DNA from: JAUWKC01 sp035529895
GTDB lineage: Bacteria; Planctomycetota; Phycisphaerae; Sedimentisphaerales; Anaerobacaceae
Assembly (NCBI GenBank): GCA_035529895.1
Contig: DATKVV010000077.1
Location: forward strand, 1-64,000
DNA: 64,000 bases
Reading direction: 5' to 3'
Shown in pieces: positions 17,601-24,188 of this stretch. The stretch's first letter is position 1; each line of letters starts with the position of its first letter. The translations under genes and the position numbers were made by a program. Below the pieces are notes generated by a model. It was not told the DNA's origin, did no database searches, and worked only from the letters and a program-made list of their open reading frames with translations.

Positions 17601-18273
17601 TGGTATCGAGATATATTTCCCAGCCTCCGATACCAGGCTCGCCTGCATCCAAGTTCCCGTCCTCATCCAGATCGTTGAATTTCCTGCCCCTTATAATACC
17701 ATTGTCACTGGTCAGGACAGTTATCGTATAGTCCTCCACCTCACCATAGCTGGTACTGCCGCAGGGGTTTATCGCTTCTTTCCAGAGTATCCGCACGCGC
17801 ATCCGCGTGCTGCCCAAAGCGGCACCCGCCGGCGGCGTAATCGTACCTGCAAATGTTATCACGCCTCCTCCCGGCGTCGTCTGGTCCGGGCTGACGGAAA
17901 TCGTCTCAGCAGCATCGTCGAAATCCTCGTCCTGATTCCAGTCAACCCACACGCCGCAATAATCATACTGGTCATACGGGTAGTAGTTCGTCACGATTAT
18001 CTGATAGCCGGTCCCTATCTCCATCGTCGTGGAAAGATTGGTATAATCAGTGTAGTTGCTCCCCCCCGTTGCATTATCGATATCCCCCACCTGCACCCTG
18101 CTTATGCGCTCATAACCATAATTGTTCCCCCAGGCATCACAATACGCCCCTCGAGTCGGCGCATTGAAAAGGCAGACGGCAAGAAGTGAAAGAACCGCCG
18201 TTTTTAAGTGGGAGTTTTCGGCCCCGGCGGCTCTGCTGCGTTTCATTACTGAGATTCTCTGTAACCGGCTCAT
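14647..18273 (-). CDS. Large secreted multi-domain protein with GLUG-type repeats and dockerin-like C-terminus
   Basis: 1208 residues with a signal peptide (about residues 22-42). Domains in order: a GEVEDY domain (about 43-190, ending GEVEDYTITV); an SdrD-B-like Cna module (RKFNDLDEDGNLDAGEPGIGGW, about 195-285); a DNRLRE-like module (EDTYANSANPDTNYGSG, about 300-455); then two blocks that each begin GGGTG or GGSGT...PYxI and contain GLUG-like beta repeats (VGGLVG, GNVTGTTDYIGGLIG). The C-terminal 60 residues form a dockerin-like module (VDLGDYSFFAERWL, then DLDLSGAVGWGDF). The start at 18273 follows AAGGAGGG. The protein is probably surface attached or secreted, used for adhesion or polysaccharide contact. 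No catalytic domain is visible. Confidence 0.85.
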   Translation of the reverse strand: MSRLQRISVMKRSRAAGAENSHLKTAVLSLLAVCLFNAPTRGAYCDAWGNNYGYERISRVQVGDIDNATGGSNYTDYTNLSTTMEIGTGYQIIVTNYYPYDQYDYCGVWVDWNQDEDFDDAAETISVSPDQTTPGGGVITFAGTITPPAGAALGSTRMRVRILWKEAINPCGSTSYGEVEDYTITVLTSDNGIIRGRKFNDLDEDGNLDAGEPGIGGWEIYLDTNGNRQWDMGEPKSVTNGNGDYEFTGLAPGLYAVDEVHQAGWHQTHPGDEGRYTETIETDSILTDRDFGNRQISGTLISLQAIEDTYANSANPDTNYGSGNAITSGMSSGSIYRAFIKFDLSSIPPGQVVIGAKLRLENSFISIPAPQLDVFRASDRWDESTVTWNKQPGNASAPPIPINRSLVSGDETFWDVTEDVDTDYAVDGFYSVRIISSDEGLQQRASFWSKDLGWPPSAPTLEVEYEPIFGGGTGEPDDPYQIWTGEQFNAIGLYPSRWSKHYKLMADISLAEHTGNSYNRIGVSAPPTGSPFGGVFDGNFHRISDFSYFATSSHEDNYIGLFGYVYDATIRNLKVISPDIYTKYYSQSYVGPVAGYVDSANIAGCSVIGGSVDGQNYVGGLVGLCKASFIASCSSSASVSGAYKVGGLVGGASTYAGFPNIADCYASGPVTGTDCVAGFIGDSSSTAIVNCYSTGPVNGTTNVGGFSGYHDPNWFPIRDHVVNCFWDVASSNTPNSPAATGLDTTAMQDVNTYLAVGWDFVGELANGGSDDWAMPPGGGYPVLWHELTPMPPLPTFAGGSGTVGNPYLIATADQLNSVGHNSRLMDKHFKLAADLDLEGSKYYVIAPRPYEFTGTFDGNDHAISNIQPDPLLNLSYFGFVCSITGAGASIRNLTLIDPNVVSVWGWGVGSLAGLSDGGSIINCHAVNANVQGLTAIGGLVGANIWYGKISGCSVTGNVSESLIFGPILGSSVAGLVGENSFWSEIEGSFTKCNVSGDDCVAGLVGTNVIYSTVTNCYSSGNVTGTTDYIGGLIGRNQGGTETNYCYSSCVVEGPEGTDAVGALVGRMGTGTSEKYTACFWDSQINGTLPGIGNATDPNVIGESTANMKTQSTFTNAGWDFVAETANGTEDIWDICEHTNYPKLAWQSMWGDLLCPDGVDLGDYSFFAERWLNSNCAASNDCDGTDLDLSGAVGWGDFRIFCQHWLEGF

Positions 18274-18659
18274 CTTTAGCCCTCCTTTCCCGGCTAAGTT
18301 TCTGCCCCGTTCGGGCTGGTAAATACGAATTATTCTTTGGGTGTGGGGGAAAGCCCGGCATGAAACGCAAGCCGGTTTTTCTCCCCACGCTGCCGCCTTC
18401 TTTAAAAGGCATTAAACAGATTGTACCTGATTGAAGCGCGCATATCAAACAAAAATTATGGGACGTTTCTCACTGGCCGCCGCCACAGGCTTTGGGGCTG
18501 CGCAAGTATGCCGGGCTATGCCCCGCGCAAGCTCAGGCAATGGACCGGAATATCTGGCCCAAGACGCGCGGTTTTTGCAAATTGAGTCGCAGTATTGTTG
18601 TAGGTTATTGCCGTTAAGGTGGTCGCGAAAAACGGCAAAAATACCGCTGAATATTCAGG
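18274..18659. other. Gap: structured leader and promoter region
   Basis: The 14647-18273 gene's leader contains two hairpins on the minus strand. One is GCCTT...AAGGC. The other is nested: GTGGGG pairs with CCCCAC around an inner CCGGC/GCCGG. A ribosome-binding site follows. This could be a cis-regulatory RNA, but I cannot match it to a known riboswitch. Bases 18450-18659 hold nothing I can call apart from GC-rich inverted fragments. Confidence 0.4.
18420..18448 (-). promoter_or_regulatory. Promoter of the large GLUG/dockerin gene
   Basis: On the minus strand, TTGATA (18448-18443) and TACAAT (18425-18420) are 17 bases apart. This gives a leader of roughly 140 bases before the start codon. 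Confidence 0.6.
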
Positions 18660-19106
18660 CTAATGGTCTTGTTCGAACCGCAGAAGCTTCAGGCCTGTTT
18701 CCTCGTCCTGTTTGCGTTCGGCTTTCAGGCCGGTCAGTTCGATTATCGTAACTTCAAGAACGAGGAAGGTTTTCGCTCCCCCCCTCGGGCAGCCCACGAT
18801 AGTTTCGTCGCCTCTGCCGATTGCCGTATGGATATGCAACTTTGGGCCTTCGTCGTCGCAATATATGGTGCCCACGCCGAGCACTTCGCCCGGGCCGACG
18901 AAATCCTTGACGTTGCCGACTATTCTGGGCTTTTCTGCTTTTGGCCCCACAACCACGTTAGCTTCCCGGAATCCGCCTGTAATCAGCACGGCGGCCGACC
19001 TGATATTCTCCTTGCGCGAGAGCTGCTCGATGCACTGATAGAGGTCTTCACCTTCGAACAAGCGTGCTGCAATCACTCGAGCTGGTTTGCCGACTGCGTA
19101 CTCCAT
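18660..19106 (-). CDS. PPC/DUF296-domain protein
   Basis: A single PPC (plants and prokaryotes conserved) domain. The core GGFREANVVVG, the segment GNVKDFVGPGEVLGVGTI and the signature HIHTAIGRGDETIVGC are clear. These proteins form trimers; bacterial members are small stand-alone domains with unknown ligand, while plant members carry AT-hooks for DNA binding. No AT-hook is present here. The ATG at 19106 starts at the usual position; a longer ATG at 19139 is possible. It lies 45 bases after dnaA on the same strand and is probably cotranscribed, but a role in replication is only a guess. Confidence 0.85.
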   Translation of the reverse strand: MEYAVGKPARVIAARLFEGEDLYQCIEQLSRKENIRSAAVLITGGFREANVVVGPKAEKPRIVGNVKDFVGPGEVLGVGTIYCDDEGPKLHIHTAIGRGDETIVGCPRGGAKTFLVLEVTIIELTGLKAERKQDEETGLKLLRFEQDH

Positions 19107-19151
19107 TTTTCGACACAGCCTCAGAAAGCATTGCCGCATTGAGCGGCTCTG

Positions 19152-20558
19152 TCAGCCGGAGATACTCTGTTCCAGGGCGGCGAGTATGGTTCTGGCTTTG
19201 GAGATTCGGTTGCCGGTCGGCCCCTGCCAGTGCAGGTCCGCATTCTGCTTGATAAGGTCCTCAACTCTCTTGCAGCCCAGAAGCACAGTGGCGTGGTTCT
19301 TGTTGCCCATGAACCGGCCGATCTCACAGGACGACATCCTGGTATGCTTTCGGGCAAGATACATGCTGAAATGGCGGGCCAAGGCCACGGTTCTGTCCTT
19401 TTTTGAGGAGTGTATGTTGGCGGGCGTTATACCGAAATAAGTGGCCACGGCCGATTCGATGTCTGATATGTGTACGATGGGGTCCGTCCTGGCCAGATGC
19501 TCGGCCAGAATCTCCCTGGCCATCTCCAAAGTCGGCTTCTGGTTCTGCAGCGATGCGAATGCGATTAGTTTCAGCATGGCCCCTTCCAGTTCGCGCACGT
19601 TGGTTCGCAGGCTTTCAGCGATGTAACGGACTACGTTTTCAGGGAGGGGCTTGCGCATTGCTGTTGCGTACTGTCGGCAGATTTGGCAACGAGTCTGAAA
19701 ATCGGGAGCATCAATCCTGACGACCATCCCTGAAACGAACCTGTTAACCAGCTTTTCGGACAGTTGGCCGATCATCTTCGGATGGGCGTCGGAAGCCAGC
19801 ACGAGCTGCTTGCCCGCCAGGCTGATTGTATTGAAAGTATACAGGAATTCCTCCTGTGTTGAAGGCTTGCTGGCCAGGAAGTGTATATCGTCGATTGCCA
19901 ACAAGTCCATTTGTCGCAGTCGGCGGCGAAAAGCCTCCAGCTTTTTTGTCTTCAAGGCCAGCACAAACTGATTGGCAAAGTCCTCCGCTGACAAGTACGA
20001 CCAGTTGGTTTGAGGTCGGGTTGAACATACCGCATTGCAAATCCCTTGCAGCAGGTGTGTCTTGCCGACCCCGTATCCTCCGTGAATAAACAGCGGGTTA
20101 AAAGGACTTTGCTGCTCGTTGACGACCGCCGTCGCAGCGTTGTAGGCGAGCTGGTTGGACGAGCCGACAACGAATGTTTCCAGCGTCAATTTGAGCCTCT
20201 TTTTCGGAGGCTGTACTCTGGTTCTGCGGCTGAGCGTTTGGTTTTGCGTCTTTTCCACAAGTTGCGCCTGTGAATCCAGTTGCGGTTGTCTCTGGCAGCC
20301 CGATAGTTCGGGGTCGATAGTAAAAGTAATCTTTCGACCGGCTCCGGTAGCGGCGTGAACCGCCTGGCTGATTTCATTCAGGAAGTGGCTTTCAAGCCAG
20401 CCCGCAATAAAGAGATTGGGAACTCCTATCTTCAGGTATTCATCGCTAAGTGTGAACTTGGTTGAGTTTTTGAACCATATCCGAAACTTCTGCTGGCCGA
20501 CCCTCTCAGTAATAGCTTCGTTAAGAGCACTTATTTCATCCGTGATTGTGCTGTGCAT
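19152..20558 (-). CDS. dnaA: Chromosomal replication initiator protein DnaA
   Basis: AAA+ initiator that binds DnaA boxes and melts the origin. Domain I (residues 1-75), a short linker, an AAA+ core with Walker A GYGVGKTHL (161-169) and Walker B LLAIDDIH (219-226), sensor segments, and domain IV with the DnaA signature (CEIGRFMGNKNHATVL). At 468 residues it is of normal length. The start at 20558 follows GGGGAG. Upstream lies a 287-base gap with several DnaA-box-like sites. Nearby yidC and mnmE are also origin-linked genes in many bacteria. dnaN is not next door, which is unusual but known for planctomycetes. Confidence 0.96.
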   Translation of the reverse strand: MHSTITDEISALNEAITERVGQQKFRIWFKNSTKFTLSDEYLKIGVPNLFIAGWLESHFLNEISQAVHAATGAGRKITFTIDPELSGCQRQPQLDSQAQLVEKTQNQTLSRRTRVQPPKKRLKLTLETFVVGSSNQLAYNAATAVVNEQQSPFNPLFIHGGYGVGKTHLLQGICNAVCSTRPQTNWSYLSAEDFANQFVLALKTKKLEAFRRRLRQMDLLAIDDIHFLASKPSTQEEFLYTFNTISLAGKQLVLASDAHPKMIGQLSEKLVNRFVSGMVVRIDAPDFQTRCQICRQYATAMRKPLPENVVRYIAESLRTNVRELEGAMLKLIAFASLQNQKPTLEMAREILAEHLARTDPIVHISDIESAVATYFGITPANIHSSKKDRTVALARHFSMYLARKHTRMSSCEIGRFMGNKNHATVLLGCKRVEDLIKQNADLHWQGPTGNRISKARTILAALEQSISG

Positions 20559-20844
20559 TACAGTCTCCCCTTTCAGGCATACCCACTTTGTGGTATTTTA
20601 CGGAACGAAGTCTCTGCACCATATTTTTGCTTTAAGTCAAAGAACCACTTTGCTGCAATTATAGACACTGTGAAAACATATCAATATGATTTTGCTCAAT
20701 TTCTTTTCCACTCGATAGAGGTCGTTGCGAACAAGGGCTTTGCGCTCGAAAAAAATTTATTTTGAACAACTTTTACACAGCGCAAGTCTATTTTGTGGAA
20801 AAGCTGTGAATTGACTTTTCAAATTCGGGTCAGTGACGCCTTGT
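20559..20844. other. Candidate replication origin (oriC) / dnaA regulatory region
   Basis: The gap between dnaA and fmt has two exact matches to the relaxed DnaA box TTWTNCACA: TTTTACACA at 20771-20779 (plus) and TTTTCCACA at 20794-20802 (minus). Near matches are TTTTCCACT at 20704-20712 and GTTTTCACA (minus) at 20669-20677. An AT-rich stretch (20748-20770) sits next to them. Position beside dnaA and the box cluster are the evidence. Base skew was not computed. Confidence 0.6.
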
Positions 20845-21819
20845 CTAGTCATCTAACTTGACGAACAGGTCACCGGGCCGGGTTTGCCGGCCGTTGACAA
20901 AGGCCTCGAAATCCATAAGCGGACTACCTGCCGGTTTGAGTCTCGTAATCCTCAGCGCGTTCTGCCCGCAAATTACGTTGAGGTTTTCATCAAGCGTTCC
21001 CGCCGGCAGTCCGGACGGGTTTGATGTTTCGATTGTGCGGGCCGCTGCTATGGTTACCCTCTGCGACTTCATGGTTTTTTTTGACATATAGGTCGCCGAG
21101 GCGCCGGGCCAGGGCCATAGTCCGAGTATTTTTTTCCGCAGAGTCTCGGCCGACTCGGCGAAATCCAGGAAGCCGTCCGACTTTTTCAGCTTCGGCGCCA
21201 GAGTCGCGCTGGAGTGGTCTTGCCTGGTATAAACGACGGTACCGGCATTTATTTGGTTCAGCGTTTCCAGCAGCAGCGGCGCCGCTATTTGAGCCAGCCG
21301 GTCGTGAAGCTCGCCGGCTGTTTCGTCGGGGCCAATATGGGTCTTTGCCTGCGCCAGGATATCGCCGGCGTCCATTTTTTCGGCCAGACGGATTATGCTG
21401 ATGCCGGTTTGTGTTTCGCCGTTAATAACCGCCCAGTTTATCGGCGCGGCTCCACGATATTTCGGCAAGAGCGAAGCGTGGACGTTTATGGCCCCCTTGG
21501 GCGGCAGGTTTATGACGTCGTGTCCTATTTTCTGGCCGAAGGCAATTACCACAATCACGTCGGGTCCAAACTCAGCAATTTTACCTGCGATGGCAGATGC
21601 ATTTACATTATCGGTTTCGATGAAGGGTATGGAGTGTTGCGCTGCCCAGCGCGCTGCGGGGGTCGGACGAGTTTTTCTGCCCCTTCCGGCCGGTTGCGTC
21701 GGTTGGGTAACGATAAAACACAGGCTGTGGGTCGAACCGGCCAGAGCATTCAGACTCTCAATACCGAAGTCACCGCTGCCGAGATAAACTACCTTCACTT
21801 TTTTTGTCCCAAAAAGCAC
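20845..21819 (-). CDS. fmt: Methionyl-tRNA formyltransferase
   Basis: Adds a formyl group to initiator methionyl-tRNA. The N-terminus KVVYLGSGDFG and the folate/active-site segment INVHASLLPKYRGAAPINW (with the catalytic Asn and His) plus DAGDIL are typical. At 324 residues it is full length, with the C-terminal tRNA-binding barrel. The first codon is a GTG at 21819 directly after an in-frame stop; a second GTG at 21798 fits the family start better. Neither has a good ribosome-binding site. It lies 36 bases downstream of def, and the two enzymes act in the same formyl-methionine cycle. Confidence 0.95.
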   Translation of the reverse strand: MLFGTKKVKVVYLGSGDFGIESLNALAGSTHSLCFIVTQPTQPAGRGRKTRPTPAARWAAQHSIPFIETDNVNASAIAGKIAEFGPDVIVVIAFGQKIGHDVINLPPKGAINVHASLLPKYRGAAPINWAVINGETQTGISIIRLAEKMDAGDILAQAKTHIGPDETAGELHDRLAQIAAPLLLETLNQINAGTVVYTRQDHSSATLAPKLKKSDGFLDFAESAETLRKKILGLWPWPGASATYMSKKTMKSQRVTIAAARTIETSNPSGLPAGTLDENLNVICGQNALRITRLKPAGSPLMDFEAFVNGRQTRPGDLFVKLDD

Positions 21820-21855
21820 TCAAGAACCATTATGGTCTTATGACTTGTACGTTTG

Positions 21856-22371
21856 TTACTCGCATTCTTGTCTAAGTTTCTTGAGCTGTTTGCGATGGAC
21901 GATTCTGGCTGTCTGGCCCATCCGGTTGACGATAGTTATTCCCTCGATATGGTCGTATTCGTGCTGCAAAGCTCGTGCGTAAAGCCCTTCAGCCTCTTGC
22001 GTGAACAGGTTGCCGTCGAGGTCGGTGGCGGTAACGGAGCATTTTTTGTATCTTCGAATCTTCGTATGAACGCCGGGCACCGACAGGCACCCTTCGTCTG
22101 TTACCTGAAGCTCATCGGTTGTCGGGGTAACGGTCGGGTTTATATAGACTTTCACGCCCTCCTTGGTTGCATCGAGGGATATGATAAAAATCCGCAGCGG
22201 CACGCCCGCCTGCGGCCCCGCCAGGCCGACACCCTTGTTTTCCAGCATAATATCAGTCATCTTCTTAACGAGGCGGACAATACTGTCGTCTATCCGCTCG
22301 ACAGGCCGGGCCCGTCCACCAAGAACCTCGGCGGGGTAGTGCGTAATACTGCAGTTTTCAACATCTATCAC
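21856..22371 (-). CDS. def: Peptide deformylase
   Basis: Metal-dependent enzyme that removes the N-formyl group from new proteins. All three motifs are present: GVGLAGPQAG (GxGLAAPQ, with Gly for the second Ala), EGCLS (Cys metal ligand) and QHEYDHIEG (HExxH). At 171 residues it has normal length. It is grouped with fmt downstream and lptB upstream on the minus strand. Confidence 0.95.
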   Translation of the reverse strand: MIDVENCSITHYPAEVLGGRARPVERIDDSIVRLVKKMTDIMLENKGVGLAGPQAGVPLRIFIISLDATKEGVKVYINPTVTPTTDELQVTDEGCLSVPGVHTKIRRYKKCSVTATDLDGNLFTQEAEGLYARALQHEYDHIEGITIVNRMGQTARIVHRKQLKKLRQECE

Positions 22372-22412
22372 GTTATCTATTCCTCAATAAGAAGCAGTCG
22401 CCAACATGACGT

Positions 22413-23153
22413 TTATTTATCGTCGAATTCGTCGCCGGCGAAAATGTTTCCGAGGTAATGTTTTCTGACAGTCTGATTTCGCACTATCTCAGCCGGTTCG
22501 CCGGCCCCTATAACCCTGCCGTGGTCGATAATGTAGGCCTTGTCCACCACCTCGAGCGTCCGTTCCACGTTGTGGTCGGTAATGAGAATGCTTACGCCGG
22601 AGGCAACGAGGCGGCGAATCTCGCCCTGCAAATCCTCGACGGCGATGGGGTCCACGCCGCTAAAAGGCTCGTCGAGCAGAATCAATGAAGGGTCTGTTAC
22701 CATAGCGCGGGCGATTTCAAGTTTCCTTCGTTCGCCGCCGGACAGAAACCTTCCCTGGCTGTCGGCGACCTCGCTCAGCCCGAAATGTTCGATAAGCATC
22801 CCGGCTTTGCGGTTGCGTTCGGCTTTTGTTACAGACATCGTCTCAAGAATGGCGTAGAGATTGTCTCTGACGCTCAGACGCTGGAAGATGCTCGGCTCCT
22901 GAGAAAGATAACCCATGCCGAGCCGGGCCCGCTTGTACATCGGCAGCGTGGTAATATCGCGGCCCTTGAATAGAACCGAACCGCCGTTGGGGGTAATCAT
23001 GCCCATAATCATTCTGAACGTGGTGGTCTTTCCCGCGCCGTTTCGCCCCAGCAGCCCGACAATACTGCGCTGAGCGATTGCAATCGATATCTCATTGACA
23101 ACGGCCCGCCCGGAATATCTCTTTACCAGCCCGTGAGTTTCAAGAAGCGTCAT
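22413..23153 (-). CDS. lptB: LPS export ABC transporter ATP-binding protein LptB
   Basis: The ATPase that powers lipopolysaccharide extraction from the inner membrane with LptFG. Walker A GRNGAGKTT, the LptB-specific Q-loop region GYLSQEPSIFQRLSVRDNL, the signature LSGGERR and Walker B LILLDEPFSGVDP followed by the switch His in ITDHN are all intact. The ATG at 23153 is preferred to an upstream TTG at 23162; the sequence GGTGG precedes it. Its presence supports a Gram-negative envelope with LPS-type export. lptA, lptC and lptFG are not in the window. Confidence 0.93.
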   Translation of the reverse strand: MTLLETHGLVKRYSGRAVVNEISIAIAQRSIVGLLGRNGAGKTTTFRMIMGMITPNGGSVLFKGRDITTLPMYKRARLGMGYLSQEPSIFQRLSVRDNLYAILETMSVTKAERNRKAGMLIEHFGLSEVADSQGRFLSGGERRKLEIARAMVTDPSLILLDEPFSGVDPIAVEDLQGEIRRLVASGVSILITDHNVERTLEVVDKAYIIDHGRVIGAGEPAEIVRNQTVRKHYLGNIFAGDEFDDK

Positions 23154-23411
23154 ATCCACCAAACATCACCAGGGTAAATACCGTATAGCCACTAATAGGG
23201 TACAGCCCCGCGCGAAAAACGTAAAGCCAAAAACTTAAAATCGAAGGGCGGTGTGTAAAAAGAAAGCGCCGTGTGCAATAAGAGGTCTTCGGAAACGCCG
23301 CCTGAGAGGGCTTTTTCCAAAAACCAATAAATATTCTGGCATCTTAGCTGTGTTTCTGCTATTAAGTAGTCCCTTGCGAAGGACAAGAATTATGTTTTCT
23401 TTTGAGAGCCT

Positions 23412-24188
23412 ATGTTTGCTGTTATAAGTGATATACATTCGAACCTGGAAGCGCTTGAAACGGTGCTGGCCGACATTGAAAGCCGCGGCATAAAGACAAT
23501 CTATTGTCTTGGTGATGTTATCGGCTACGGGCCAAACCCCAAAGAGTGTCTGGACCTGATTATACAAAAGACCAAATGGTGCGTTTTGGGAAACCATGAT
23601 TACGCCGTATTCTATGAGCCGACGAACTTCAACTACGGGGCCGAACAGGCCAGCTTTTGGACTCGCGGCGTTTTGGAGACGGAGCAGGAGCCTAAAAGCC
23701 GCAACAGAAGGTGGAGCTTTTTGGGCGAGCTGCCGATGAGGCGGAGCCTCAAAGCAAAGCTCGGAGTAAACACGGCGGCAATAGACTTTATCCACGCATC
23801 GCCCAGAAGGCCGATTAACGAGTACATCTTCCCCGACGATGTTTATACCAATCCACAAAAGGTCAGGCTCCTTTTCGAACGGATAAAGCACATCTGTTTC
23901 GTGGGCCATACGCATCTTCCGGGGGTTTTTCTTGACGAGCCGGACTTCTATTTGCCCGAGGAGCTCGGCAACGTCTATCCGATTGTTGACAAGGAAAAGG
24001 CCATTATCAACATCGGCTCTGTCGGACAGCCCCGAGACAAGGACAACCGGGCAAGTTATGTGTACGTTGATGAAAACGAGGTGCACTTTGTGCGGCTGCA
24101 GTACGACCTGGAAACCACGGCCAAAAAGATTATGGCAATAGAACGGTTGGACAGCTTCCAGGCGGAGCGCCTGCGTGAAGGCAGATAA
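23412..24188 (+). CDS. Metallophosphoesterase (YfcE/calcineurin-like)
   Basis: A two-metal phosphoesterase. The motifs are in order: SDIHSN (residues 6-11), GDVIGYG (about 34-40), GNHDY (about 60-64), an HASP segment and GHTH (about 161-164). The length of 258 residues is normal for the YfcE/MJ0936-type cytoplasmic phosphodiesterases. It overlaps the frame of yidC by 14 bases if the GTG start of yidC is used. The substrate is unknown. It occupies the place where rnpA often precedes yidC in other bacteria. Confidence 0.88.
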   Translation: MFAVISDIHSNLEALETVLADIESRGIKTIYCLGDVIGYGPNPKECLDLIIQKTKWCVLGNHDYAVFYEPTNFNYGAEQASFWTRGVLETEQEPKSRNRRWSFLGELPMRRSLKAKLGVNTAAIDFIHASPRRPINEYIFPDDVYTNPQKVRLLFERIKHICFVGHTHLPGVFLDEPDFYLPEELGNVYPIVDKEKAIINIGSVGQPRDKDNRASYVYVDENEVHFVRLQYDLETTAKKIMAIERLDSFQAERLREGR

